This document shows, piece after piece, positions 26,028 through 34,454 of a stretch of DNA of 64,000 nt. Below the pieces are notes generated by a model. It did not search any database. It was not told the origin of the DNA and worked only from the letters and a program-made list of their open reading frames with translations. Numbering within the stretch: position 1 is the first letter of the stretch; each line of letters opens with the position of its first letter. The translations under genes were made by a program, and so were the position numbers. The DNA is from Microbacterium sp. UFMG61 (GTDB lineage Bacteria > Actinomycetota > Actinomycetes > Actinomycetales > Microbacteriaceae): the NCBI RefSeq assembly GCF_015354505.1, contig NZ_JACAFP010000010.1, positions 148,154 through 212,153 of the forward strand, read 5' to 3'.

Positions 26028-26110
26028 CCCGATTCACGGACCCGGTCCCGATCTGCGGGCACTCCCCCGGGGCGCGGACGCAGATCGGGACGAAGTCCGC
26101 AGATCGGGAC
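26027..26110. repeat. Four-part palindromic repeat, copy B
   Basis: Inner arms GTCCCGATCTGCG at 26045-26057 and its complement at 26079-26091, again 21 bases apart; outer arms ACCCGATTCACGGA at 26027-26040 and TCCGCAGATCGGGA at 26096-26109. Same orientation as copy A. It begins on the last base of the DUF559 stop codon. Confidence 0.85.
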
Positions 26111-26127
26111 GGATCCGCCAGCTGCGG

Positions 26128-26334
26128 TCAGCAGCAGCGGGTCCCGGGGTCTGCATCCTGTGCGGCATAGTGCGCCCGCCAGAACTCGCGCTCGCTGAGC
26201 GGCTCATGATCGGGATGTCGCGTCCGCTCGTGGGCGACGTAGGCCGCATACCGCGACTGCCCCGTCACACCGTTCACGTACCAGGCGACGGTCCGCCACA
26301 CCCGGCGCGCAGCATCCGCGACAGCGACGACCAT
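26128..26334 (-). CDS. YbdD/YjiX family protein
   Basis: A 68-residue protein of the DUF466 family (YbdD, YjiX) that usually follows a CstA-type transporter and is thought to assist pyruvate or peptide uptake. The family pattern VWRTVAWYVNGVTGQSRYAAYVAHERTRHPDHEPLSEREFWR (spread over residues 12-55) is clear. It ends in Cys-Cys. The ATG shares one base with the cstA stop (TGATG), so it is translationally coupled to cstA. Confidence 0.9.
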   Translation of the reverse strand: MVVAVADAARRVWRTVAWYVNGVTGQSRYAAYVAHERTRHPDHEPLSEREFWRAHYAAQDADPGTRCC

Positions 26335-28565
26335 CAGTGCCCCCTCGTCGGCTGGGCGGACGAGGGCAGCGCAGCCCACTGCTTCTCGACCGCGCGCTCC
26401 TCCGCCGAAGCGAAGAGCCCGGCCGGGGCGAACCGTCGCGACGGCAGCTCGGCGTCCTCATGATCGACGACGGGACCAGGACGCAGCGCTCGAAGGACCT
26501 TCACGAGCGAGATCGCGATGACGATCACCGACAGCACGAGGAACGTCACCGAGAGGATGCCCTGGATCATCGTGTTGCGAACGACAGCCTCCATCGCCGC
26601 GACGCTCGTCGCGGTGCCGAACGAGGTCTCCCCGGCCGCGAGAGCGTCACGGAACGCGACGTGGTTCGCGAAGTAGCCGACCTGCGGCACCGTCGAGAAG
26701 ATCTTCTGCAGAGATGCGGTCACCGTGACCACGGTGACGAACGCCAGTGGCAGTGCGACCACCCAGAGGACCGTGAAGGTGCGTCTGCGTGCCACGATCG
26801 TCAGGACGACCGCGAGCGCGATCGCGGCGAGCAGCTGGTTCGCGATGCCGAACAACGGGAACAGGGTGTTGATGCCGCCGAGCGGATCCGTGACCCCCAT
26901 GATGAGCACCGCGCCCCAGCCGGCGACCATGACCGCCGTGCAGATCCACGCTCCCACCCGCCACGAGGTGTCTTTGAAACGAGGGATGACGTTGCCCACC
27001 GAGTCCTGCAGCATGAAGCGTGCGACGCGGGTGCCGGCGTCCACCGCGGTCAGGATGAACAGAGCCTCGAACATGATCGCGAAGTGGTACCAGAACGCCA
27101 TCATGCCGGTGCCGCCGATCCACTGCTGCATGATGTGCGCGAGGCCGAGTGCGAGGGTCGGCGCGCCGCCCGTGCGCGAGACGATCGATTCCTCCCCCAC
27201 CGCCTCAGCTGTGCTCGTGAGCATCTCGGGCGTGAGGTTGACCCCGGTCAGGCCGAGACCGTTCACGAACGCCACCGCACCTTCGACCGTGCCGAGGGTC
27301 GCCGCGGGCGAGGAGTTCATCGCGAAGTACAGCCCGCGATCGATCGAGATCGCGGCGACGAGCGCCATGATCGCCACGAACGACTCCATGAGCATCCCGC
27401 CGTAACCGATGAAGCGGGTCTGCTTCTCCTTCTCGATCATCTTCGGTGTGGTGCCCGACGAGATCAAGGCGTGGAAACCGCTCAACGCTCCGCACGCGAT
27501 GGTCACGAAGAGGAACGGGAACAGTGCTCCCGCCCACACCGGCCCGGTCTCACCACCCGCGAACTCGCTGAACGCAGGCACCGTGATCTCGGGACGCACG
27601 AACACGATCGCGACGGCGAGAGCGACGATCACGCCGATCTTCATGAAGGTCGAGAGGTAGTCGCGAGGTGCGAGCAGCATCCACACCGGGAGCACCGCGG
27701 CGATGAAGCCGTAGATGATGATGCCCCACGCGATCGTCGTGCGATCGAGCGTGAAGATGGCCTGGCCCCAGTCGGTCTCTGCGACCATGCCGCCGCCGAT
27801 GATCGCAGCCATCAGAAGGACGAAGCCGATGAGCGAGACCTCGGTGATCTTGCCGGGGCGGATCCAGCGCAGGTAGGCACCCATGAACAGGGCGATCGGA
27901 ATGGTCATCGCCACCGAGAACACACCCCAGGGGCTCTCGCCCAGTGCGTTCACGACCACCAGGGCGAGGATCGCCGTGATGATGATCATGATGAGCAGCG
28001 TCGCGATGATCGCTGCGGTGCCGCCGAAGCGTCCGAGCTCGTCTCGGGCCATCTGGCCGAGCGAGCGCCCGCCTCGGCGCATCGAGAAGAACATCACGAG
28101 GTAGTCCTGCACGGCGCCTGCGAGCACCACGCCGACGATGATCCAGATCGTGCCCGGCAGGTACCCCATCTGGGCCGCGAGCACCGGCCCGACGAGAGGA
28201 CCGGCACCCGCGATGGCGGCGAAGTGGTGTCCGAAGAGCACGCGACGGTCGGTCGCGACGTAGTCCTTGCCGTCTGCCTTGTATTCGGCGGGGGTCGCGC
28301 GCCGGTCGTCGGGTTTGACGAGATTGCGCTCGATGAACTTCGAATAGAACCGGTAGAAGACGAGGTAGGTGCAGACGGCGGCGAACACGAACCAGATCGC
28401 GTTCACGGTCTCACCGCGGACGATCGCGAGCATCGTCCACGCGACGCCCCCGAGAATCGCTATCGCCGCCCAGAGCACGATCTTCAGCGGCGTCCACCGC
28501 GGTCTCTCATCCACCGCCACGGGCGGCAGCTGCTCGTCATCCACGGTCTTCGTCGCATCGCTCAT
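26334..28565 (-). CDS. cstA: Carbon starvation protein CstA (pyruvate/peptide transporter)
   Basis: A 743-residue membrane protein with about 16 predicted helices. Conserved CstA blocks include HHFAAIAGAGPLVGPVLAAQMGYLPG near 92-118, the SSGTTPKMIEKEKQTRFIGYGGMLMESFVA block, and PLFGIANQLLAAIAL near 575. Family members import pyruvate or peptides when carbon is scarce. The first 30 residues and last 50 are hydrophilic. ybdD overlaps its stop. Upstream, no strong leaderless box is seen at ATG 28565. Confidence 0.94.
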   Translation of the reverse strand: MSDATKTVDDEQLPPVAVDERPRWTPLKIVLWAAIAILGGVAWTMLAIVRGETVNAIWFVFAAVCTYLVFYRFYSKFIERNLVKPDDRRATPAEYKADGKDYVATDRRVLFGHHFAAIAGAGPLVGPVLAAQMGYLPGTIWIIVGVVLAGAVQDYLVMFFSMRRGGRSLGQMARDELGRFGGTAAIIATLLIMIIITAILALVVVNALGESPWGVFSVAMTIPIALFMGAYLRWIRPGKITEVSLIGFVLLMAAIIGGGMVAETDWGQAIFTLDRTTIAWGIIIYGFIAAVLPVWMLLAPRDYLSTFMKIGVIVALAVAIVFVRPEITVPAFSEFAGGETGPVWAGALFPFLFVTIACGALSGFHALISSGTTPKMIEKEKQTRFIGYGGMLMESFVAIMALVAAISIDRGLYFAMNSSPAATLGTVEGAVAFVNGLGLTGVNLTPEMLTSTAEAVGEESIVSRTGGAPTLALGLAHIMQQWIGGTGMMAFWYHFAIMFEALFILTAVDAGTRVARFMLQDSVGNVIPRFKDTSWRVGAWICTAVMVAGWGAVLIMGVTDPLGGINTLFPLFGIANQLLAAIALAVVLTIVARRRTFTVLWVVALPLAFVTVVTVTASLQKIFSTVPQVGYFANHVAFRDALAAGETSFGTATSVAAMEAVVRNTMIQGILSVTFLVLSVIVIAISLVKVLRALRPGPVVDHEDAELPSRRFAPAGLFASAEERAVEKQWAALPSSAQPTRGH

Positions 28566-28660
28566 CGCGCATCACTCCATCGTCTGCGGTTGATGCCCCG
28601 AGCCTAAACCTGGGCCCGGCGATAAGGAACGCGGATCGCCGGGGCATGTCCCGGACGCGT

Positions 28661-28696
28661 GAGAGCGGATGCCGCGACATCGCGGCATCCGCTCTC
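28661..28696 (-). terminator. Strong hairpin downstream of phoH
   Basis: A perfect 17-base-pair stem around a two-base apex begins 9 bases past the phoH stop codon and lies upstream of cstA. Confidence 0.8.
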
Positions 28697-28704
28697 CGAC
28701 TGTC

Positions 28705-30084
28705 TCAGCTGAGCTCGCCGCCCTCGAGGAGCTCGGTGACCAGGGCCGCGATCGCCGAGCGCTCGGAACGCATGAGCGTCACGTGCGCGAACAGATCATG
28801 CCCCTTGAGCGTCTCGATCACGCTGGCGATGCCGTCATGGCGACCGACCCGCAGGTTGTCGCGCTGCCCGACATCGTGCGTGAGGATGACGCGCGAGTTC
28901 TGTCCCATGCGGCTGAGCACCGTGAGGAGCACGTTGCGCTCGAGCGACTGCGCCTCGTCGACGATCACGAAGGCATCGTGCAGCGATCGCCCGCGGATGT
29001 GAGTGAGCGGAAGAACCTCGAGGATGCCGCGTTCGACGACCTCTTCCATGACGTTGCCCGAGACGACCGAGCCGAGCGTGTCGAAGACCGCCTGGCCCCA
29101 GGGACCCATCTTCTCGCCCTGATCGCCGGGGAGGTACCCGAGCTCCTGGCCGCCGACGGCGAAGAGCGGGCGGAACACGATGATCTTCTTCTGCTGCTGT
29201 CGCTCGAGCACCGCCTCGAGTCCGGCACAGAGGGCGAGCGCCGATTTGCCCGTTCCGGCTCGCCCGCCGAGCGAGACGATGCCGACATCGGGATCGGTCA
29301 ACAGATCGATCGCGATGCGCTGCTCGGCCGAGCGCCCGTGCATCCCGAAGATGTCCCGGTCGCCGCGCACGAGCCGGTACTCGCCGTCGCCGGTCACACG
29401 GCCGAGTGCCGAGCCCCGCTCCGAGTGGATGATGAGTCCGGTGTTGACCGGAAGGCCACGGGCATCCTCGCTGATGCCGACTTCGCTCTCGTAGAGGTCG
29501 CTGATCTCGTCGCCCGAGAGGTCGAGGGACGTGATGCCCGTCCAGCCGGAGTCCACCGCCTGCTCGGCGAGGTACTCCTCGGCCCTCAGACCGAGCGACG
29601 CCGCTTTCACACGCATCGGGAGGTCTTTCGAGACGATGGTCACGTCCTGACCGTCCTGCGCGAGGTGCATCGCGACCGACAGGATGCGCGTGTCGTTGTC
29701 GCTGAGCCGGATACCGGCAGGGAGCACGGACGCATCGGTGTTCGCGAGCTCGACGCGGAGCGTGCCGCCTTCGCCGACCTCGACGGGGAAGTCGAGTCGA
29801 CCGTGCTCGATGCGCAGGTCGTCGAGGTGCCGCAGAGCCTGGCGAGCGAAGTAGCCGATCTCCGGGTCGTGGCGCTTGCCCTCGAGCTCGGTGATGACGA
29901 CGACCGGAAGGACCACCGAGTGCTCGGCGAACCGGAAGAACGCCTGCGGATCGCTCAGCAGGACCGACGTGTCGAGCACGTAGGTCCGCAGATCCTGATC
30001 GGAGTCTGCGGACGCGGCTCGCGTCGTCGTCTTACGGGTGGACTGCTGCGCGGTGCTGGACTGCTGCGCTGTACGTGAGGTCAC
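28705..30084 (-). CDS. phoH: PhoH family protein with PIN domain (PhoH2-type)
   Basis: A 459-residue fusion of an N-terminal PIN ribonuclease domain (Asp38 in [12 protein letters not shown], and Glu in [10 protein letters not shown]) and a C-terminal PhoH ATPase (Walker [10 protein letters not shown] at 273-281, Walker [11 protein letters not shown]). PhoH2 proteins have RNA helicase and RNase activity and are linked to toxin-antitoxin origins. The first 30 residues are Gln/Thr/Ser-rich and disordered. GTG 30084 has GGGAGTGG upstream. No small antitoxin gene precedes it. Confidence 0.93.
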   Translation of the reverse strand: MTSRTAQQSSTAQQSTRKTTTRAASADSDQDLRTYVLDTSVLLSDPQAFFRFAEHSVVLPVVVITELEGKRHDPEIGYFARQALRHLDDLRIEHGRLDFPVEVGEGGTLRVELANTDASVLPAGIRLSDNDTRILSVAMHLAQDGQDVTIVSKDLPMRVKAASLGLRAEEYLAEQAVDSGWTGITSLDLSGDEISDLYESEVGISEDARGLPVNTGLIIHSERGSALGRVTGDGEYRLVRGDRDIFGMHGRSAEQRIAIDLLTDPDVGIVSLGGRAGTGKSALALCAGLEAVLERQQQKKIIVFRPLFAVGGQELGYLPGDQGEKMGPWGQAVFDTLGSVVSGNVMEEVVERGILEVLPLTHIRGRSLHDAFVIVDEAQSLERNVLLTVLSRMGQNSRVILTHDVGQRDNLRVGRHDGIASVIETLKGHDLFAHVTLMRSERSAIAALVTELLEGGELS

Positions 30085-30242
30085 GACCCACTCCCGACCC
30101 GGGAGAATCCCGGTTGTTCGAACGAGTCGACCAGGGGGTCACGAGTCGTCAACCTGAGGCCGACCCGACGGGCACCTTGCCCGATGACTAGAAGCTACGA
30201 CCAGGCACCGACATTTCGACGCGTCGACACGCCACGGTTTCG

Positions 30243-31373
30243 TTACAGGTTCGTGAACGGACTGTTGCCGTAGGCGTCGAGCGTCTGCGCGAGCAGATCG
30301 ATCGTCGCCTGCCCGGTGCCTGCGTGCGGGGCCAGCCGGAGCGACGCCCCACGCGCGGTGATCGAGATCCCGGCGTTGGCGAATGCCGCCGCGAGCCGAG
30401 CAGGCTCGGCCGGTGCCAGAGCCACGATACCCGCGCGACGCTCGCGCTCCCTGGGCGACGTCACCGCGATCCCCTGCCGATCGGCGAGCTCGATGATCGT
30501 ATCCACGTGGTCGGCGATGCGCGCCTCGATGTCGGCGACGCCCGCGGTGCGCACATCACCCGCCCCGGACGCGAGCCGACCGGCCGCCAGGGTGTCGGGG
30601 CCGCTGACGGTGAAGGCCTGTGCAGACGGCGACGGCGCAGGCAGATCGTCGACCGGGAGGCCGGGCGCCGCGGAACCGGTGATGCCGCTCAGAACCGGCG
30701 CGATGCGTTCGCGCGCGGTCGCCGAGAACCGAGCGAATCCGCTGCCCCTCCCGGCGCGCAGCCACTTGTAACCGTGCCCCACGACGACATCGGCGGCCGC
30801 GTAGTCGGCATCGACGACTCCGACCGACTGCACGGCGTCGACGATCAGCAGGCGCTGAGGTCCCAGGAGCTCACGCAGCGCCGGCAGGTCCGCGCGATAG
30901 CCGGTGCGGAAGTCGACATGGCTGACGACCAGCGCGGTGACGTCGTCGTCGAGCGCTTCGGCGACGGCATCCACCGTGATGCGACCGTCATCGGGGGTCA
31001 GCCAGCGCGGCGTGAGCGCGCCCCGCGAGGCGGCGGAGGCACGTTCGAGCGTGAGGCTCACACTCGGGAACTCGGCGCTGCCCGCCATGACATGGCCGCG
31101 CAGACCGAACATCGCGTGCATGAGACCGTGGGTCGACGAGGGCTGCAGCGTGATGTCGGCGGCATCGCCGCCGAGCAGCTCCGCGACAGCCTGCTGCGCC
31201 TGCGCCACGCGCTCGGCGACCAGCGCGAGTGACGACGGGCGCCCGCTGGCGAGCAGATCGGCGTCTGCGAAGACCTCATCGCGGACCGACGACGAGAGCG
31301 GGCCGAACGCAGCCCAGTTGAGATATCCCTGTTCCTCATCGAACGTGGCGAGGTAGTCGTCGAAGGCGCTCAT
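30243..31373 (-). CDS. Class V aminotransferase-fold PLP enzyme
   Basis: A 376-residue PLP-dependent protein of the class V aminotransferase / cysteine desulfurase group. Lys203 in GHGYKWLRAGRG should bind PLP; Asp179 and Gln182 (IVDAVQSVG) contact the cofactor. The start MSAFDDYLATFDEEQGYLNWAAFGPLS is typical of the desulfurase-like/isopenicillin epimerase subgroup. No catalytic loop cysteine is seen where desulfurases need one, so an aminotransferase or lyase is more likely. Stands alone, 35 bases upstream of uppS on the same strand. Confidence 0.85.
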   Translation of the reverse strand: MSAFDDYLATFDEEQGYLNWAAFGPLSSSVRDEVFADADLLASGRPSSLALVAERVAQAQQAVAELLGGDAADITLQPSSTHGLMHAMFGLRGHVMAGSAEFPSVSLTLERASAASRGALTPRWLTPDDGRITVDAVAEALDDDVTALVVSHVDFRTGYRADLPALRELLGPQRLLIVDAVQSVGVVDADYAAADVVVGHGYKWLRAGRGSGFARFSATARERIAPVLSGITGSAAPGLPVDDLPAPSPSAQAFTVSGPDTLAAGRLASGAGDVRTAGVADIEARIADHVDTIIELADRQGIAVTSPRERERRAGIVALAPAEPARLAAAFANAGISITARGASLRLAPHAGTGQATIDLLAQTLDAYGNSPFTNL

Positions 31374-31408
31374 CGCGTCATTCTGGCATGCCGAGACAGC
31401 GCACGATG

Positions 31409-32191
31409 TCAGCGCCCGTACCGGCGGTCACGATCGGCGAAATCACGAATGGCGCGCAGGAAGTCGACCTGACGCAGATCGGGGCCGAGCGCCTCGACGA
31501 AGTAGAACTCGCTGTGCGCGCTCTGCCACAGCAGGAAGTCGCTCAGCCGCTGCTCTCCGCTGGTGCGGATCACGAGATCGGGATCCGGTTGTCCCCCGGT
31601 GTAGAGGTGCTCGCCGATCATGTCGGGCGTGAGATGCGCGGCGAGGTCCTCGATCGTCCCACCGGATGCCTGATGCGCGGTGACGATGCTGCGCACGGCG
31701 TCGACGATCTCGTTGCGGCCCCCGTAGCCGACGGCGAGATTCACGTGCAGTCCTGTGTGGTCTCGCGTGCGCTCCTGAGCATCGGCGAGGACTCGCGCCA
31801 GCTCCGGAGGCAGAATGTCGGCGCGGCCGACGTGCTTGACACGCCAGTTGCCCTCACGCGACAGCGCCTCGGCGAGTTCCGCGATGATCTCGATGAGATC
31901 GGCGAGCTCCGCAGAATCGCGCTTTCGCAGATTGTCGCTCGACAGCAGATACAGGGAGACGACGCGGATTCCGAGCTCATCGCACCACCCGAGGAACTCT
32001 CGCATCTTCGCCGCGCCCGCGCGATGACCCTCGGCGGGTGTGGCGTATCCGAGCTGCCGCGCCCAGCGACGGTTCCCGTCGATCATCATCGCGACGTGAT
32101 GGGGGACGGTCGAGGGGTCGAGATGGCGGCGCAGCCTGTTGGTGTAAAGCCGGTACAGCGGCCCTCGCCCCTGTCCCTCGCGTGTCATCAC
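31409..32191 (-). CDS. uppS: Isoprenyl (polyprenyl) diphosphate synthase, cis type
   Basis: A 260-residue cis-prenyltransferase making the lipid carrier for cell wall synthesis. Motifs: catalytic Asp38 in MMIDGNRRWA, LYLLSSDNLRKR (region II), LAVGYGGRNEI and the terminal PDPDLVIRTSGEQRLSDFLLWQ. The start is ambiguous by ribosome binding site because GGGAGG lies right at GTG 32191, but TAGCGT exactly six bases before that GTG explains it as a leaderless start. It diverges from the hemolysin-III-type gene. Confidence 0.94.
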   Translation of the reverse strand: MMTREGQGRGPLYRLYTNRLRRHLDPSTVPHHVAMMIDGNRRWARQLGYATPAEGHRAGAAKMREFLGWCDELGIRVVSLYLLSSDNLRKRDSAELADLIEIIAELAEALSREGNWRVKHVGRADILPPELARVLADAQERTRDHTGLHVNLAVGYGGRNEIVDAVRSIVTAHQASGGTIEDLAAHLTPDMIGEHLYTGGQPDPDLVIRTSGEQRLSDFLLWQSAHSEFYFVEALGPDLRQVDFLRAIRDFADRDRRYGR

Positions 32192-32197
32192 CTCCCT

Positions 32198-32203
32198 ACG
32201 CTA
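32198..32203 (-). promoter_or_regulatory. Leaderless-type -10 box (TAGCGT) of uppS
   Basis: TAGCGT ends six bases before GTG 32191. Confidence 0.55.
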
Positions 32204-32273
32204 TCGTGCTGCGCTTCGGAAGGCAGGAGGTGGATGCTCAGGATATGTACGCCTGGTGGAATGGCGTGCCGCC

Positions 32274-32279
32274 TAGAGT
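32274..32279 (+). promoter_or_regulatory. Leaderless-type -10 box (TAGAGT)
   Basis: TAGAGT ends six bases before GTG 32286; no ribosome binding site precedes the gene. Confidence 0.6.
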
Positions 32280-32285
32280 GAGCAC

Positions 32286-33014
32286 GTGAGCACACCCGAG
32301 TCCTCAGCACAGGATCTGCCCCAGCTGCCGCTTCTCGATGAAGCGGCTCATGATGCGCAGGTCGACATCAGACCCACCTGGCGGGGCTGGATCCATGCGG
32401 GCACTTTTCCGGTCGCGATCGTCGCGGGCGTCGTCCTCATCATCGTCGCTCAGGGCGGCGCCGCCAAATGGGCGGCCGCCGTCTTCATGGCCACCTCACT
32501 GCTCCTCTTCGGCAACTCGGCGCTGTATCACCGCTTCGAGTGGAACCCGAGGGTCAAGGTCATCCTGAAGCGCATCGATCACGCGAACATCCTGCTGCTG
32601 ATCGCCGGCACGTACACACCGCTCGCCGTGCTCGCCCTGCCACCGGGGAAGGGCGCGCTGCTCCTCATCCTGGTGTGGAGCGGCGCCCTGCTGGGAATCC
32701 TGTTCCGGGTCTTCTGGATCAACGCCCCGCGGTGGCTCTACGTGGCGCTGTATCTGCTGCTCGGATGGGCGGCGGTCATGTACATGGCGGACCTGCTCGT
32801 CGCGAACGTCTCTATGATGATCCTCGTCATCGTCGGTGGACTGCTCTACACGGGCGGCGCGATCGTCTACGCGCTCAAGAAGCCGAATCCGTGGCCGGGC
32901 CGCTTCGGATTCCACGAGATCTTCCACGTGTGCACGGTTCTCGCGTTCCTCTGTCACTGGACGGCATGCCTGCTCATCGCACTCGAGCCGTTGAGTCCCT
33001 CGCTCGGGGCCTGA
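32286..33014 (+). CDS. trhA: Hemolysin III / TrhA (PAQR-like) membrane protein
   Basis: A 242-residue protein with seven predicted transmembrane helices. The PAQR-type metal and catalytic residues are present: Ser and His in NSALYHRF (near 80), Asp and His in KRIDHANILLLIAGTYTP (near 97) and two histidines in FHEIFHVCTVL (near 210). In Bacillus this family helps maintain membrane fluidity homeostasis. The GTG start is backed by TAGAGT six bases upstream. Confidence 0.92.
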   Translation: MSTPESSAQDLPQLPLLDEAAHDAQVDIRPTWRGWIHAGTFPVAIVAGVVLIIVAQGGAAKWAAAVFMATSLLLFGNSALYHRFEWNPRVKVILKRIDHANILLLIAGTYTPLAVLALPPGKGALLLILVWSGALLGILFRVFWINAPRWLYVALYLLLGWAAVMYMADLLVANVSMMILVIVGGLLYTGGAIVYALKKPNPWPGRFGFHEIFHVCTVLAFLCHWTACLLIALEPLSPSLGA

Positions 33015-33035
33015 TCGCGCTCGAGGGCGCCGGCC

Positions 33036-33073
33036 TCAGCGCTTCTCGGGGTCGTCAGCGCTTCTCGGGCTCG
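33036..33073 (-). repeat. 19-bp tandem duplication of a stop-codon region
   Basis: Two adjacent 19-base units with one mismatch. On the minus strand the first contains the final codons (Pro-Glu-Lys-Arg) and TGA of the 94-residue gene; the second repeats them outside the frame. Confidence 0.85.
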
Positions 33074-33339
33074 TCGTCGCCCTCACGGACGACGGGGAGA
33101 TCGGCGTCGGTCTCGGTGGCCTCATCGGCAGCGCGTGCCGCCTCTTCGGCGTCGAGCTCCTCACGGACCTCTTCGCGGTAGCGCACTCGGCGGATCCGGC
33201 GGTTCATGTCGAGGATCAGCAGGATCACCGCGATCAGGACCACGATGACGGCGGCGAACCCCACGAAGCCGGGGGTGACGAGCTCCGGAGCCACCGTCAT
33301 CGAGGGCGTCGGCATCGGGGTCTCGGTCAGAACGAGCAT
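33055..33339 (-). CDS. Small single-helix membrane protein (94 aa)
   Basis: A short N terminus with MLVLTETPMPTPSMTV precedes one transmembrane helix (about 26-45, VGFAAVIVVLIAVILLILDMN), then Arg-rich juxtamembrane residues (NRRIRRVRYREE) and an acidic cytoplasmic tail. The positive residues after the helix place the tail inside. AAAGG lies before the ATG. It faces trhA and is divergent from the DUF4307 gene. Not recognised, but probably real given the topology signal. Confidence 0.7.
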   Translation of the reverse strand: MLVLTETPMPTPSMTVAPELVTPGFVGFAAVIVVLIAVILLILDMNRRIRRVRYREEVREELDAEEAARAADEATETDADLPVVREGDDEPEKR

Positions 33340-33408
33340 GGAATCTGCCTTTCACGCACAGGTCGCATAACCTGTAATCACCAGCCTAACGACCGGAAGA
33401 CCCCCCTT

Positions 33409-33795
33409 GTGACGACCGCACAGCAGCTCGACGAACGCTATGGCCGTACGCGGCGACGCAGATGGCCCTGGATCGTGGGGATTCTGGCCGCCGTGGCGCT
33501 GGTCGCGGCCCTCGGTTGGAGCGTCGTCTCCACCCAGATGAACTCGGTCGACTCCGATGACCTCGGCTTCGACCTGATCGACGAGCACAGTGTCGAAGTG
33601 CGCTTCCAGGTGACCGGCGTGCAGGGCAAGGACGTGGGTTGCGTCGTCGAGGCGCTCGACGAGGAGTTCGGCGTCGTGGGCTGGAAGGTCGTCGAGATCC
33701 CAGCCGGCGACAGCCACTCGCAGACCTCCTCAGTGACGGTGCCCACCGTCGGCGAGGCCACGACAGGTTTGGTGAAGGCCTGCTGGGTCGCTTAG
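33409..33795 (+). CDS. DUF4307 family membrane-anchored protein
   Basis: A 128-residue protein. A basic start (LDERYGRTRRRRWPWIV) precedes one transmembrane helix (about 22-41) and an extracytoplasmic beta-rich domain with two cysteines (KDVGCVVEAL and VKACWVA) likely to form a disulfide. DUF4307 proteins commonly lie near greA and the mycothiol amidase gene mca in actinobacteria; mca is not here. GTG 33409 is the start. Function unknown. Confidence 0.88.
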   Translation: MTTAQQLDERYGRTRRRRWPWIVGILAAVALVAALGWSVVSTQMNSVDSDDLGFDLIDEHSVEVRFQVTGVQGKDVGCVVEALDEEFGVVGWKVVEIPAGDSHSQTSSVTVPTVGEATTGLVKACWVA

Positions 33796-33812
33796 ACTCG
33801 ACGCAGACAGAC

Positions 33813-33839
33813 GACGCCCTGGCACCGTGCCGGGGCGTC
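33813..33839 (+). terminator. Hairpin between DUF4307 and greA
   Basis: Arms GACGCCCTGGCAC and GTGCCGGGGCGTC pair with one T-G wobble, 18 bases past the DUF4307 stop. It should reduce read-through into greA. Confidence 0.6.
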
Positions 33840-33875
33840 TTGGCATATCCCCCGCGGACCGTGGGCGGGTACCTA

Positions 33876-33890
33876 ACGAAGGAGCTTCGT
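33876..33890 (+). promoter_or_regulatory. Hairpin containing the greA ribosome binding site
   Basis: ACGAAG and CTTCGT form a perfect six-base-pair stem around GAG; the Shine-Dalgarno GGAG sits at the tip, with the ATG two bases after the stem. Confidence 0.45.
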
Positions 33891-33891
33891 C

Positions 33892-34383
33892 ATGTCCACT
33901 GACGCTCAGGTTCCCTTCCTCACGCAGGAAGCCTACGACCGGCTCGTCGCCGAGCTGGAACACCTCTCGACCACGGGACGCGACGAGATCGCCAAGCGCA
34001 TCGAGGCGGCGCGCGAAGAGGGCGACCTCAAGGAGAACGGCGGATATCACGCCGCGAAGGACGAGCAGGGCAAGCAGGAGGCCCGCATCCGCACCCTCGA
34101 GGGACTGCTCAAGACCGCGAAGGTCGGCGAGGCTCCGGCCAGCCGCGGAATCGTCGAGCCCGGCACGGTCGTGACCGCGCTCGTCGCCGGCGGTGAAGAG
34201 GTCTTCCTGCTCGGCAGTCGTGAGATCGCGGCCGGCGGCAGCGACCTCGACGTCTACAGCGAGGCCAGCCCGCTCGGACAGGCGATCCTCGGCCTCAAGG
34301 TCGGAGAGAAGTCGTCGTACGAGGCTCCGAACGGCCGCTCGATCTCGGTCGAGATCGTGAACGTCGAGACGTACACGGGCTGA
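33892..34383 (+). CDS. greA: Transcription elongation factor GreA
   Basis: A 163-residue cleavage factor that rescues backtracked RNA polymerase. The N-terminal coiled coil carries the acidic tip in AAREEGDLKENGGYHAAKDEQGKQEARI (residues 41-68; Asp and Glu at the DLKEN turn), and the C-terminal FKBP-like domain ends SPLGQAILGLKVGEKSSYEAPNG. GAAGGAG precedes the ATG, but lies in a small hairpin. A strong terminator follows. Confidence 0.95.
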   Translation: MSTDAQVPFLTQEAYDRLVAELEHLSTTGRDEIAKRIEAAREEGDLKENGGYHAAKDEQGKQEARIRTLEGLLKTAKVGEAPASRGIVEPGTVVTALVAGGEEVFLLGSREIAAGGSDLDVYSEASPLGQAILGLKVGEKSSYEAPNGRSISVEIVNVETYTG

Positions 34384-34393
34384 CCCCCGAAAG

Positions 34394-34437
34394 CACGAGA
34401 AGAGGCCCTGTCCTGATGGACGGGGCCTCTTCTCGTG
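34394..34437. terminator. Strong bidirectional hairpin
   Basis: A 20-base-pair stem with one G-T wobble and a four-base TGAT loop lies 10 bases after the greA stop and 17 bases from the stop of the convergent ilvA. Confidence 0.85.
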
Positions 34438-34454
34438 TGGCTGACCGAGTCGGG

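Noticed and set aside
25005-26110. CRISPR array reading of the repeated CCGATCTGCG words
   Set aside because: The repeats are few, palindromic in alternating orientation and flank a gene; there are no regularly spaced direct repeats and no cas genes.
26337-28607. A 756-codon open frame antisense to cstA, rich in Arg, Asp, Glu and His
   Set aside because: Its composition is that of the complement of a hydrophobic membrane gene; it has no domain and no start signal, whereas cstA on the other strand is unmistakable.
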